Assembly: GCA_012103455.1 (NCBI GenBank)
Contig: WLWT01000001.1
Span: 4,471,288-4,535,287 of the forward strand
DNA from: Gammaproteobacteria bacterium
Lineage (GTDB): Bacteria; Pseudomonadota; Gammaproteobacteria; HK1
Direction: 5' to 3'
Length of the DNA stretch: 64,000 nt
The notes beneath the pieces are model-generated. The model was not told the DNA's origin, made no database searches, and saw nothing but the letters and a program-made list of their open reading frames with translations. The position numbers and the translations under genes were made by a program. Below, piece by piece: positions 18,598 to 27,004 of this stretch (positions within the stretch are counted from its first letter, which is position 1; every line of letters begins with the position of its first letter).

Positions 18598-18739
18598 GGG
18601 CGACTTTAAAAAATAGTCATTGTTTCATGAGTGCAAGGAAGCACCGCGCACGCAACCGCAGTGTATAGGTGATACCTGAGGATTCGAGCACGGCGCTGAC
18701 GCCGCAATCGCGGAAAAAGTGCATTGGTTAGAGGTGCCC
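18598..18739. repeat. Dispersed inverted-repeat element, family A, copy 2 (minus orientation)
   Basis: Inverse copy of the ~140 bp element: ends GGGCGACTTTAAAAAATAG and TTAGAGGTGCCCC. Read on the minus strand, the interior matches the other copies with a few changes, and the 35-codon frame starting MHFFRDCG is open. It lies upstream of the glycosyltransferase gene, between it and the phosphoesterase gene. Confidence 0.88.
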
Positions 18740-18817
18740 CGTAGACAAAATCGCGCGCCGCTACAGATAGCGAGGCAGAGAGAGGAGTCGATTCGAAATT
18801 TCATATCCTCATCCCGA

Positions 18818-19345
18818 TCACCGCCGCTCGAAGCGGTAGGTGTGAACCGACCAGGGGCCGCGTGCCCGCGCCTCCAGGCGCAGCGCTGAGGGTCCCCCGT
18901 AGGTACGCACACGCCCTGCCGCACCTGGATTGACGATCCAGGGCGTCATCGTCTGATCGATGAAAAGGCGATGGGAATGACCGTAGACCACCAGGGCCGC
19001 ATCAGCAAATTGCCGCCGCAAACGCCGGTGCCGTGTACTACCGCTGCCATGGCGATCACCGTGGACCACCGCCAAAGTACCGCCCGGCAATTCCAGCGTG
19101 GCCACCTCAGGCAGCGCCGCTAGAACGTTGGCTTCCTCGCGCGACCACTTGGCCGCAACATCGTTATTGCCCCGCACTGCCGTGACCGTGCGCGCCTCAC
19201 CCGCCAGTTGCTCGAGCACGGCACGCGCACCGATGTCTCCAGCATGAACAACATGCTCACAATCTCGGGCTAAAGCCAAAACGCGGGCGTCGAGTTCGCC
19301 GTGAGTATCGGCCACTATCAACACATTGACCACTGTTCTCGCCAT
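18818..19345 (-). CDS. Metallophosphoesterase, YfcE/MJ0936 type
   Basis: 175 aa from ATG 19345 (MARTVVNVLIVADTHG). Upstream in-frame codons run to within a few bases of the neighbouring repeat and are less likely starts. Metal-binding motifs: LIVADTHGELD, VVHAGDIGA, AVRGNNDV, LAVVHGDRHG and VVYGHSHRLF, ending IVNPGAAGRVR. The family comprises small phosphodiesterases. It is flanked on both sides by family A repeats, an unusually exposed setting for an apparently intact gene. Confidence 0.88.
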   Translation of the reverse strand: MARTVVNVLIVADTHGELDARVLALARDCEHVVHAGDIGARAVLEQLAGEARTVTAVRGNNDVAAKWSREEANVLAALPEVATLELPGGTLAVVHGDRHGSGSTRHRRLRRQFADAALVVYGHSHRLFIDQTMTPWIVNPGAAGRVRTYGGPSALRLEARARGPWSVHTYRFERR

Positions 19346-19393
19346 AGCGGGTCGGGCACGCAGGAAACATCCAAGCCTCTGCGGGTAAATAAA

Positions 19394-19535
19394 GGGCACC
19401 TGCTAAAAATGCACTTTTTCCGCGATAGCGGCGTCAGCGCCGTGCTCCAATCCTCAGGTATCACCTATACACTGCGGTTGTGCGCGCGGTGCTTCCTTGC
19501 GCTCACGAAACAATGACTATTTTTTAAAGGCGCCC
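19394..19535. repeat. Dispersed inverted-repeat element, family A, copy 3
   Basis: GGGCACCTGCTAAAAA at the left and TTTTTTAAAGGCGCCC at the right. The interior frame reads MHFFRDSGVSAVLQ and is open for 35 codons. It abuts the 5' side of the phosphoesterase gene. Confidence 0.9.
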
Positions 19536-19575
19536 TAAAGACTGGCGCCCGATAATACGCCAGCTAGACATTGAC

Positions 19576-19718
19576 GGGGACCGCTAAAAACCGTAGCGAG
19601 CGGCCTTAGGGCAAGGCGCACGGGGCGCAGGCACCGCAGTGCATGGGGTAATACATGAGGATTGCGAGCACCGCGCAACGCAGCCATAGCGTTGCGCAGT
19701 AGGTTTTTAGAGGTCCCC
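19576..19718. repeat. Dispersed inverted-repeat element, family B, copy 1
   Basis: About 143 bp with ends GGGGACCGCTAAAAACC and GGTTTTTAGAGGTCCCC. The ends resemble family A but the interior differs (CCGTAGCGAGCGGC, GGGCAAGGCGCAC, GCACCGCAGTG). A truncated second copy is at 26689. It is probably mobilised by the same transposase as family A (inference from shared termini). Confidence 0.8.
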
Positions 19719-19755
19719 TTACGTGGTTCGCGCGCCGCCCAGTTGGAGGCTTGTT

Positions 19756-20505
19756 ATGCCGGAACACCATACCGTCACCGCCCCCGGTGCGCTGGCCGGC
19801 GATCTCAGTTGGCTGGCGGTAGAGCGGCTCCTCGCCGAGGGTGCAATGCCAGTCATCACCATCGGCACCGCCGCCAAGGAGCATGGCTATCATTTGCCCC
19901 TCAATACGGACGCCCTACAGGCGCAGTGGCTAGGACGCGCCATCGCCGCCCGCTACCCTGCGCTAGTGTGGCCCCCTATCAACATCGGCTTTTATCCAGC
20001 GTTTTTGGCTTATCCCGGCAGCATCAGCATGCGCGCGCAGAGCTTTGAGGCGCTGGTGCTAGACGTTATCACTTCCATCGCCCGGCATACGGCCAAACCC
20101 ATTCTCGCCGTCAACACCGGTATCAGCACCATCGCCCCGCTAGAGAATGTCCGTAAGCACCCCGCTGGACCTAGCTTGGCCCTACATCACGTCTACCGGG
20201 GTGCACACTTGTGCGCGTGCGCCGAGCGGATCTGTGAACAGCGTCATGGTGGACACGGGGACGAGGTAGAAACCTCTGTGATGCTTGCCATCGCGCCCGG
20301 TAAAGTACAGTTGCACTTGGCGCAAACCTACGACCGCGCTGTCGCCCCAGGACCGCTCTCGCGTCAACCGGGAGAACCTAACTACACCCCACAAGGGATC
20401 TGGGGCGATCCGGCACGGGCCTCCCGTCAAAAAGGCAAGGCGCTATTGGCAGCCATGCTGCGCGATCTCGATGATAGTTTTAAGCGCTTGGCTGATCTGG
20501 CTTAA
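19756..20505 (+). CDS. Creatininase-family amidohydrolase (complete copy)
   Basis: 249 aa from ATG 19756, preceded by GGAGG at 19745. Creatininase/PF02633-type fold: the metal-binding motif KEHGYHLPLNTDALQA fits the family EHGxHLPLxTD pattern, and NIGFYPAFLAYPGSIS and PILAVNTGIST occupy the positions of the second catalytic segment. Members hydrolyse cyclic amides such as creatinine or formamide groups in cofactor biosynthesis; the substrate here is unknown. The next gene starts 38 bases downstream. The region from 19836 on is duplicated at 25325, where the N-terminal 41 codons are missing. Confidence 0.85.
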   Translation: MPEHHTVTAPGALAGDLSWLAVERLLAEGAMPVITIGTAAKEHGYHLPLNTDALQAQWLGRAIAARYPALVWPPINIGFYPAFLAYPGSISMRAQSFEALVLDVITSIARHTAKPILAVNTGISTIAPLENVRKHPAGPSLALHHVYRGAHLCACAERICEQRHGGHGDEVETSVMLAIAPGKVQLHLAQTYDRAVAPGPLSRQPGEPNYTPQGIWGDPARASRQKGKALLAAMLRDLDDSFKRLADLA

Positions 20506-21182
20506 GAACAGATAAACCGATACTTCTTTTCCGGAGCAATCGAATGGACCCGCACGATGTGAACATTCGCGGCGTACACCGGCGCGACTACCTGAGCGAG
20601 CAAGAGTTGCTGGCCGTGACACGCAGCGTCCGCGGACACGGCATGGCCGCCAATGCCATCGCTTTAGTGTTCGCCGTCGGCACCTCGGCAGGACCGGTGT
20701 CCGCAGCGACCGTCTTGATCGCCGCCGCCCTGCTCGCGCTCATGCCGGTGCGCGGCGGCGTGGTTGGCCCCTCTCTTTACGCCGCCTGCACATTGGCCGC
20801 ACTAGGACTCGGTTGGGGATGGCTGGCGGCCAACGCAGTCAGCCAAGCGGAACCCATGATCGCCATCATCTGGGCACTCGCCGCTTGGCTGACGATGTTG
20901 CCTTCCGTGGCATCGCCCACGTTCGGCGCTCCGGCGTGGACCTTGCTCGTCTTAGGGCCGCTCGTCATCGCTTCGTTTAATACCGTCGAGGAGCGTGGCG
21001 CCATCGGTGCGGCGGCGGTAATGATTGCAGCAGCGGCTCACTACGTGGTGTATGCCATGGCCGAGGCGTCTAGACGCGCGGGTGGTTACGACTACGATCG
21101 GCAGGAGCTGGAAGCATTGGTGGAAACCCTGCATCAGCGCAAAGAGGAGAACCTAAGCCAGCACTAGCGGGTAAAGACTCAA
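19836..21182. repeat. 1347-bp segmental duplication, copy 1
   Basis: Aligns without gaps to 25325-26671 (constant offset 5489). About 20 base differences counted by eye, roughly 98.5% identity, mostly transitions. It contains most of the creatininase gene and all of the membrane-protein gene. The left edge falls inside the creatininase gene; the right edge falls 15 bases after the second gene. Confidence 0.95.
20544..21167 (+). CDS. Hypothetical polytopic membrane protein (copy 1)
   Basis: 207 aa starting MDPHDVNIRGVHRRDYLSEQ after a GGAGCAATCG-type ribosome region. About five hydrophobic segments (residues 35-180), then a short charged C-terminus (DRQELEALVETLHQRKEEN). No family recognised. 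Linkage to the creatininase gene is preserved in both copies, suggesting a functional pair (inference). The second copy at 26033 differs at only a few residues. Confidence 0.7.
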   Translation: MDPHDVNIRGVHRRDYLSEQELLAVTRSVRGHGMAANAIALVFAVGTSAGPVSAATVLIAAALLALMPVRGGVVGPSLYAACTLAALGLGWGWLAANAVSQAEPMIAIIWALAAWLTMLPSVASPTFGAPAWTLLVLGPLVIASFNTVEERGAIGAAAVMIAAAAHYVVYAMAEASRRAGGYDYDRQELEALVETLHQRKEENLSQH

Positions 21183-21219
21183 ATCCAAGTTGCTCAGGTT
21201 CGGCTAGTCCTCGAAAACA

Positions 21220-21447
21220 TCAGCAACATTCCCCATGCCTGAGCACGATCCGAAGTGCCATACGGATATCCGGGTCTACCTGGTCCAACATAGTTTCCCG
21301 TTGACCTTGCCCACGATAGCGCGCTATCGCATCTAGCCTATGGGTGAGAACCGTTGCTTGCAGTTGTTCACGCAGTTCGCCGGCAATGTCCATCAACAGA
21401 GCTGCGTGGGTTTCCTGCGCCACAAAGTATGTGCCGGAAACACTCAT
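21220..21447 (-). CDS. Small hypothetical protein
   Basis: 75 aa starting MSVSGTYFVAQETHAALL; mostly amphipathic helix with DIAGELREQLQATVLTHRLDA, and a C-terminus RIVLRHGECC. It is not recognised and has no ribosome site I trust. It lies between the duplication and the broken integrase gene. Could be an unrelated chance frame. Confidence 0.3.
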   Translation of the reverse strand: MSVSGTYFVAQETHAALLMDIAGELREQLQATVLTHRLDAIARYRGQGQRETMLDQVDPDIRMALRIVLRHGECC

Positions 21448-21512
21448 CCTCGTAGAAATCTATTGATGGACTTTTATTCGACTTAAGTAATCTGCGTTGG
21501 CCGGAGGTGAAA

Positions 21513-22383
21513 TCATGCATCCACTGCATCGCCCGTCTTATTTTGGCTGGGTATCACTGCTGACAGTATCGCACTCAGTGGACTGCGCACGGCCCGGCCA
21601 CCGCGTTTCAGTCCGTGCGTGTAAATTGGCGTAGTCCTGATGTCAGCGTGCCCTAGCTGCTCTTGCACTGTCCTAATGTCCGCGCCTCTTTCCAAGCAAA
21701 CGCGTCGCAAAAGAGTGCCTGAACGTATGACAAGAAGCTTTCTTGCTCACCCCGGCGGCGCGTAGCGCCCGCGCGGCGACCCGCTGAGCCAACCGCTCAC
21801 CCACGTGGTGGCACCGCCGCTTCGCGCTCCAGGGAGCGGTGCTGAGCTTGCGCGCAGCAAACACGTACTGCCACGTCCATTGAGCCGCTGCGTTTGGATA
21901 TATGTTCAACCTGACGGGCTATGAGAGGTCCACGCAGATGAGGGATAAGTTCATCCGCCAAGATAACCACCCGATCCTTAATGGCCCTTTCCATCCCGCA
22001 CAACGATCGCACAAAACCCGAAATCCAGATCTTTCACCCGTCAACGAAGCGCCTCCATAAGCCGCAGATCACTGCCGTATAACAATGACGCCACCCACCA
22101 GTGCGGGTGAGCCAATTGGCCGGGCATCCGCGCCACTTCGACTGAAGTCAATACAACTGGGATGCGCTGAGGCGTGCGCGCGCTCGGCAAATCTTGTAGT
22201 GCATCCGTCAAATCCTGCTCCCAAATGTGCCGGTAGCAAAAACACGATTGCATTTAAGGCTTGATTCTGAGTGGCAGGCGCGACAGCCCGTTGCGTCACC
22301 AAGTCCGGCAACAACCGGCGTGCATGCCAAGCGCTCAGCGCTGCGAGAGCAAGCCGGCGGGCCCGGTATAAAAAGCGCCTCAC
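21513..22383 (-). pseudogene. intI: Integron integrase (IntI-type tyrosine recombinase) relic
   Basis: Fragments in several frames line up in the right order for IntI: TQNQALNAIVF, RIPVVLTSVEVARM, WWVASLLYGSDLRLMEALR, RVKDLDFGFCAIVVRDGKG, KDRVVILADELIPHLRG, then YPNAAAQWTWQYVFAARKLS and AKRRCHHVGE. This last part corresponds to the extra patch found in integron integrases but not in other recombinases. SCHTFRHSFATRLL (HxxR) and GADIRTVQEQLGH...YTHGLKRGGRAVRSPL (catalytic Tyr) follow. At least four frame breaks and a deletion in the middle make it non-functional. It is transcribed away from the attI core at 22757, as in integrons. Confidence 0.8.
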
Positions 22384-22756
22384 CCATCCGCAGTGAGCTT
22401 GCTCCGTTCGTATCGAATAATGCCGAAGCCGGATCGCCTCGCTCAGCTTGCCCAGTGCATTCTTCGCATCCCTTGATAACTCTTCTACAGCAGGTCTTCC
22501 TCACAGTCCAAAGAACGCGAAAAGGCTAGTAGGTCACAGCCGCACAGCTTTCGCGTTGTAATACGAACCAACGCCGCGTATTGACAAACCTTAGGCAAAG
22601 ACAGAAAAGCCCAATTAAGTAAGTTATCGACTAGGAAGGGAAATAAGGGTAGAAACTCGACCAGGGTGGGAAAATCGGATGAATACATGGCACATTGCCG
22701 TAAACAGTTACGGCAACTCGTCGTAGAATTCCGCGACAAAAGTCCGGCTAATATCT

Positions 22757-22763
22757 GTTGGGC
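22757..22763 (+). other. attI-side recombination core (GTTGGGC)
   Basis: GTTGGGC fits the GTTRRRY core and is identical to the R' core of the attC at 23843. It stands at the junction between the leader next to the intI relic and the HNH cassette, where attI x attC recombination would leave it. The region 22384-22757 holds no gene and would be the attI/Pc leader. Confidence 0.65.
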
Positions 22764-22769
22764 ATCAGA

Positions 22770-23669
22770 GTGACCCATACATTCTCAGTTGGCGATCGCG
22801 TTGAATACCGCGACCGGCGCGGAAAGAATCGGCTCGGCGTCGTGGTTGAGTTGCCAGTTCCAGGCGAGCAGAACGTCTTCGTCCGCTGGGATACCTATGT
22901 GTCCCCAAGCGGAATGCGCGAAACACACGTGTCGCCGACCACACTTCGAAAGATCGGACAAGAGGTGCATCGCGGGTCGTATTCGCAAAAGGAGGCGGAA
23001 CCGGAGCCGACGGTGCGCGTGCGACCGCCGCGACAGTTTCTAGGTGAGTTTGGTGTTGACGAGTTGTATGATCGCGGTGTCCTGAATGGCGAGACCCTGG
23101 AACTCAACAGCAGTTCCGTCCAACCATTGCTCAGCCTGATGGCTGAGCGCCGTCTAACGCACCTTCGGGCCGATACGAACTGGGAACTTGTAGTGTCGGG
23201 GCAGTTTGAAAACTCCAGATCGAGAACCCTGAAATCTGGTGATGTGAGCGCCCTCTCCAGTGCAGGGGATGTCTTTTGGCTTAGAAATCGAGAAATCAAC
23301 CCGCATTATCTCGGGACGACTAGCAACAAGTACGTTGACCAACACGATCTCTGGCCGGAACCGGGACCAGTGTCATCCCAGGATGCCAGTAGGAATGTCT
23401 ACTCTCGAAGTACACGCGTCAGAAAAGTCGTTCTGTCTCGTGCCGAAGGAAAATGCGAGTTCTGTGGTGCCGAGGGATTCGAAACCTATGATGGGAGGCG
23501 TTTTCTAGAAACACACCACGTTATCCCGGTGTCCGAGGGTGGGCGCGACTGGCAGTGGAACGTGATTGCTTTGTGTCCTAGCGATCACAGAAGAGCGCAT
23601 TTTGCTCGAGAGCGCAGAGAACTTCATGAACAGATGACACGACTGCTAGACGGGAAACGAAATGCCTAG
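22770..23669 (+). CDS. HNH endonuclease encoded in an integron cassette
   Basis: 299 aa if started at GTG 22770; the TTG at 22758 is part of the recombination core, so I prefer 22770. The N-terminus looks like a small SH3/KOW-type beta barrel (FSVGDRVEYRDRRGKNRLG, VFVRWDTYVSPSG). The C-terminus is an HNH nuclease with zinc knuckles: KCEFCGAEGF, FLETHHVIPVSEGGRDW, and NVIALCPSDHRRAHFA, all catalytic positions intact. HNH proteins of this shape include restriction enzymes such as McrA-like nucleases; a defence role is inferred. Cassette position between attI core and attC is typical. Confidence 0.82.
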   Translation: MTHTFSVGDRVEYRDRRGKNRLGVVVELPVPGEQNVFVRWDTYVSPSGMRETHVSPTTLRKIGQEVHRGSYSQKEAEPEPTVRVRPPRQFLGEFGVDELYDRGVLNGETLELNSSSVQPLLSLMAERRLTHLRADTNWELVVSGQFENSRSRTLKSGDVSALSSAGDVFWLRNREINPHYLGTTSNKYVDQHDLWPEPGPVSSQDASRNVYSRSTRVRKVVLSRAEGKCEFCGAEGFETYDGRRFLETHHVIPVSEGGRDWQWNVIALCPSDHRRAHFARERRELHEQMTRLLDGKRNA

Positions 23670-23694
23670 AGGTAAACCACTAGAGGTAAACCAC
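23667..23694. repeat. 14-bp tandem duplication
   Basis: TAGAGGTAAACCAC occurs twice in a row at the stop codon of the HNH gene. It is one of several short direct duplications in this window. Confidence 0.85.
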
Positions 23695-23734
23695 ATCGCA
23701 GATCTGCCAGACTTCAAGATGATTTGCCCAGATT

Positions 23735-23849
23735 GCCCAACCAGTCGTTCCAGCGGACCCTGAACACTCCGCGCCTTTTTGCGAATGCCTTCGGCATTGT
23801 TTCGCGAAAAGGCGCGGAGTGTCCGGTGCCGCTAAACTAGGCGTTGGGC
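23735..23849 (+). other. Integron attC site
   Basis: 115 bp. R'' core GCCCAAC (23735-23741, RYYYAAC) pairs exactly with R' core GTTGGGC (23843-23849, GTTRRRY). Inside, CAGTCGTTCCAGCGGACC resembles the R''-L'' side of known attC sites (AATTCGTTCAAGCCGACC), and GCCGCTAAACTAGGC resembles the L'-R' side. The variable centre is a long imperfect hairpin with arms ACACTCCGCGCCTTTT and AAAAGGCGCGGAGTGT capped by AATGCCTTCGGCATT. All required attC parts are present. Confidence 0.85.
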
Positions 23850-24302
23850 GTCAAAGCCTGTATTCAAGGGCAAACAGAATTCCAATTCAGCGCCGGATGT
23901 GGGCATACCAGTAGCGTTGCGATTGCGATGCCCAAGCGCAGAACAACAGAATTTATGTGCCCATGTATTTATGTGTCCATGTAGACACGGCGGTTGCTGG
24001 CCGAGAATGACTGCAAAGTTCAACAATGTTCTCTCGTGCAGGCTGGCCCTCAACCGCTGTGGACCATCGGCGAAGCGCAAACATGGCGTATCGGTACGAG
24101 GACTCATAGCCGGGCATCAATCACGGCAAAGCCAAGTACTTGTAGACGAACTGATGTGGCAGCAAGACAGGTATTTGATATCTGAGTTTCAGCGCTGCCG
24201 GGATGCAGCGGGTCGTGAAGTTCGTTGGTGTGGTAGGCGTCCTCGCCCAACAACAGGCTCTAAGGGACGCTCCGCTTCGCTGCGCGCTCCTGAGCCTCGC
24301 CG
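23850..24302. other. Stretch without a recognised gene, second cassette region
   Basis: No frame here has recognisable domains or a good start. The segment begins at the attC and ends at the toxin gene on the minus strand. Confidence 0.5.
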
Positions 24303-24617
24303 CTATGTGCTCAAGCGGTCCATCCAATAGCCTGGACGGCGAGCGTGATGTGCCACGGCGAGAACGACAAAAGCGTCATCATCTTCTACGACGATGACGG
24401 AGTAGGGAAAGCGATGGAGGAGGAGTTGCTTTGCGCCCAGGCGACCGGCCGCCCCCGAAACCGGAACGAATGGAACGGAATGGTCTTCAAGGAGGCGAAC
24501 TGCCGTGTCGAAAGCGTCGAGCAGTCTCTTTCCCGTTCCAGGCGATTGCCGCTCGTACCAAGCGATGGCCTCTTCGAGTTCCCGGGCTGCGTCGGAATCG
24601 ACGCGTACCGGCAGCAT
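24303..24617 (-). CDS. RelE/ParE-family toxin
   Basis: 104 aa. ParE/RelE fold: MLPVRVDSDAARELEEAIAWYERQSPGTGKRLLDAF in parts, then LLLHRFPYSVIVVEDDDAFVVLAVAHHARRPGYW, whose FPYxVxY...V.AVAH..R.PGYW pattern is typical of plasmid stabilisation toxins. Its ATG overlaps the antitoxin stop (TGATG). Probable target is gyrase or ribosome-bound mRNA, not decidable. It lies in the integron cassette region, where toxin-antitoxin pairs are common stabilisers. Confidence 0.88.
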   Translation of the reverse strand: MLPVRVDSDAARELEEAIAWYERQSPGTGKRLLDAFDTAVRLLEDHSVPFVPVSGAAGRLGAKQLLLHRFPYSVIVVEDDDAFVVLAVAHHARRPGYWMDRLST

Positions 24618-24877
24618 CAGGTCTGGGCGAGGCGTGCGCGAACTCTCGCAATGACATCATCAGCGTCAATCAGTGTCGCTTCGCCGCGGCGCAACCTATT
24701 GATTCTTCGACAGAGTTCAGCGTCCCATTGCGCAGTCACATTTGGCTCGGGCGGTCCATCAAGGCTGGCAACAAGGTCTCGTGCAAGTTCGGCACGTTCA
24801 TCAAGCGGCAGAGCCAACGCATTGTCGCGAATGGTCGCAAGCGGTTTATAGGGCACAGTGATTGCTCCGGTCCGCAC
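24617..24877 (-). CDS. Antitoxin, addiction-module component family
   Basis: 86 aa. Similar to the putative addiction-module component family (TIGR02574-like): IRDNALALPLDERAELARDLVASLDGP in parts, then WDAELCRRINRLRRGEATLIDADDVIARVRARL. The family pairs with RelE/ParE toxins in the order antitoxin-toxin, as here. It would neutralise the toxin and probably autoregulate the operon. Confidence 0.85.
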   Translation of the reverse strand: MRTGAITVPYKPLATIRDNALALPLDERAELARDLVASLDGPPEPNVTAQWDAELCRRINRLRRGEATLIDADDVIARVRARLAQT

Positions 24878-24913
24878 CAGCGGTCAGTTTGGGATCGTGC
24901 TCCGGTTCGCAAA

Positions 24914-24967
24914 ACCTAACGAATAAGGTTAGATTGCGCTTGCCGCGATCTGAACCGTTTGTTGGAC
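24914..24967 (+). other. Possible degenerate attC site
   Basis: ACCTAAC at 24914-24920 fits RYYYAAC, and GTTGGAC at 24961-24967 fits GTTRRRY. A CTGAACCGTTT stretch before the second core resembles an L'-R' arm. The cores are only partly complementary and no strong hairpin is visible between them, so this is a weak candidate for the end of the toxin-antitoxin cassette. Confidence 0.3.
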
Positions 24968-25324
24968 AAGCTCGAGGTTGGTATAGGGATAAGCATAGCC
25001 CCGGAAGCGGGTCTATGAACATAGCTTTTTGGTTTCCACGCCCCCGGAACCCTTGCGGCCCCGGTTATCCTGAGCACCTCGCGCAAATGTCATCCTGAAC
25101 CTGCGACATCCGCTAACAATCGCCGTTTTGGGTGGTATATCAACCCATTTTCAGGCGAACGGGTTTCACGGCTTGGCGACCACCGATCTCGCACCCTGCC
25201 CAGGTTGTTGGTTAGTCTACATCGGCAAAGCACCCGCGCCGTGGGTTGTCGTTTGACCGACACGGTGGGTACCGGCTCCAACCAGGGTTTGCACCCTGTG
25301 CATTGGGCCGCCACAACAAGGACA
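24968..25324. other. Non-coding stretch before the duplicated creatininase fragment
   Basis: No gene recognised. Sequence is unlike the region upstream of copy 1, so the duplication was joined here to unrelated DNA at 25325. Confidence 0.5.
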
Positions 25325-25334
25325 CGAGGGTGCA

Positions 25335-25994
25335 ATGCCAGTCATCACCATCGGCGCCGCCGCCAAAGAGCATGGCTATCATTTGCCCCTCAATACGGAC
25401 GCCCTACAGGCGCAGTGGCTAGGACGCGCCATCGCCGCCCGCTACCCTGCGCTAGTGTGGCCCCCTATCAACATCGGCTTTTATCCAGCGTTTTTGGCTT
25501 ATCCCGGCAGCATCAGCAGGCGCGCGCAGAGCTTTGAGGCTCTGGTGCTAGACGTTATCACTTCCATCGCCCGGCATACGGCCAAACCCATTCTCGCCGT
25601 CAACACCGGTATCAGCACCATCGCCCCGCTAGAGAATGTCCGTAAGCACCCCGCTGGACCTAGCTTGGCCCTACATCACGTCTACCGGGGTGCACACTTG
25701 TGCGCGTGCGCCGAGCGGATCTGTGAACAGCGTCATAGTGGACACGGGGACGAGGTGGAAACCTCTGTGATGCTTGCCATCGCGCCCGGTAAAGTACAGT
25801 TGCACTTGGCGCAAACCTACGACCGCGCTGTCGCCCCAGGACCGCTCTCGCGTCAACCGGGAGAACCTAACTACACCCCACAAGGGATCTGGGGCGATCC
25901 GGCACGGGCCTCCCGTCAAAAAGGCAAGGCGCTATTGGCAGCCATGCTGCGCGACCTCGATGATAGTTTTAGGCGCTTGGCTGATCTGGCTTAA
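25335..25994 (+). pseudogene. N-terminally truncated creatininase-family copy
   Basis: 219 codons from an internal Met (MPVITIGAAAKEHGYHL). It lacks the first 41 residues of the complete copy, including the predicted N-terminal strand and helix, and its native ribosome site. The metal motif and everything downstream are kept with a handful of substitutions (for example Met to Arg in the GSIS segment). The frame is still open, so a shortened protein could be made, but loss of the N-terminus argues against activity. Confidence 0.7.
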
Positions 25995-26032
25995 GAACAG
26001 ATAAACCGATACTTCTTTTCCGGAGCAATCGA

Positions 26033-26656
26033 ATGGACCCGCACGATGTGAACATTCGCGGCGTACACCGGCGCGACTACCTGAGCGAGCAAGAGCTGCT
26101 GGCCGTGACACGCAGCGCCCGCGGACACGGCATGGCCGCCAATGCCATCGCTTTAGTGTTCGCCGTCGGCACCTCGGCAGGGCCGGTGTCCGCAGCGACC
26201 GTCTTGATCGCCCTCGCCCTGCTCGCGCTCATGCCGGTGCGCGGCGGCGTGGTTGGCCCCTCTCTTTACGCCGCCTGCACATTGGCCGCACTGGGACTCG
26301 GTTGGGGATGGCTGGCGGCCAACGCAGTCAGCCAAGCAGAACCCATGATCGCCATCATCTGGGCACTCGCCGCTTGGCTGACGATGTTGCCTTCCGTGGC
26401 ATCGCCCACGTTCGGCGCTCCGGCGTGGACCTTGCTCGTCTTAGGACCGCTCGTCATCGCTTCGTTTAATACCGTCGAGGAGCGTGGCGCCATCGGTGCG
26501 GCAGCGGTAATGATTGCAGCGGCGGCTCACTACGTGGTGTATGCCATGGCCGAGGCGTCCAGACGCGCGGGTGGTTACGACTACGATCGACAGGAGCTGG
26601 AAGCATTGGTGGAAACCCTGCATCAGCGCAAAGAGGAGAACCTAAGCCAGCACTAG
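26033..26656 (+). CDS. Hypothetical polytopic membrane protein (copy 2)
   Basis: 207 aa, the same length and start (MDPHDVNIRGVHRRDYLSEQ) as the gene at 20544. Only a few residue changes are seen, such as Val to Ala at TRSVRG/TRSARG and Ala to Leu in the second hydrophobic segment. The intact frame with conservative changes suggests the duplication is recent or that both copies are tolerated. Its upstream partner is truncated. Confidence 0.68.
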   Translation: MDPHDVNIRGVHRRDYLSEQELLAVTRSARGHGMAANAIALVFAVGTSAGPVSAATVLIALALLALMPVRGGVVGPSLYAACTLAALGLGWGWLAANAVSQAEPMIAIIWALAAWLTMLPSVASPTFGAPAWTLLVLGPLVIASFNTVEERGAIGAAAVMIAAAAHYVVYAMAEASRRAGGYDYDRQELEALVETLHQRKEENLSQH

Positions 26657-26671
26657 CGGGTAAAGACTCAA

Positions 26672-26770
26672 GGGCACCTCTAAAACAAGGGCACCTCTAA
26701 AAACCGTAGCGAGCGGCGTTAGGGCAAGGCGCACGGAGCGCAGGCACCGCAGTGTATGGGTAATACAGAG
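26672..26770. repeat. Dispersed inverted-repeat element, family B, truncated copy 2 with 17-bp end duplication
   Basis: GGGCACCTCTAAAACAA is followed by GGGCACCTCTAAAAACC, duplicating the terminal repeat. The family B interior then runs to TAATACA, where it stops. From about 26776 the sequence matches, in inverse orientation, the terminal part of the IS3 relic at 29520-29545 (CCGCGACATTCGGACACC). Confidence 0.75.
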
Positions 26771-26845
26771 GTGATCCTCCCCCGCGACATTCGGACACCG
26801 AGTTAAGCGACTTTGTATTGTTCGCAAGACGCGGGACTGACGTAA

Positions 26846-26985
26846 GAGCACCTCTAAAAATGCACTTTTTCCGCGATTGCGGCGTCAGCGCCGTGCTCGA
26901 ATCATCAGGTATCATCTATACACTGCGGTTGTGCGCGCGGTGCTTCCTTGCACTCACGAAACAATGACTATTGTTAGCGGCGCCC
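26846..26985. repeat. Dispersed inverted-repeat element, family A, copy 4
   Basis: AGAGCACCTCTAAAAA left end with one mismatch to the consensus, right end TTGTTAGCGGCGCCC. The interior frame reads MHFFRDCGVSAVLESSGIIY and is open for 35 codons. Confidence 0.88.
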
Positions 26986-27004
26986 GTAATCTAGTGCACT
27001 GTGT

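Larger units (their letters stand above)
25325..26671. repeat. 1347-bp segmental duplication, copy 2
   Basis: Matches 19836-21182 without gaps and about 98.5% identity by eye. It ends at GGTAAAGACTCAA, where a family B repeat begins. Confidence 0.95.

Noticed and set aside
22485..22778. 97-codon minus frame across the attI region
   Set aside because: It overlaps the recombination core and has no domain; more likely non-coding leader.
24914..24936. CTAAC..GTTAG stem as a complete attC
   Set aside because: Stem is only five bases; kept only as part of a weak attC candidate.
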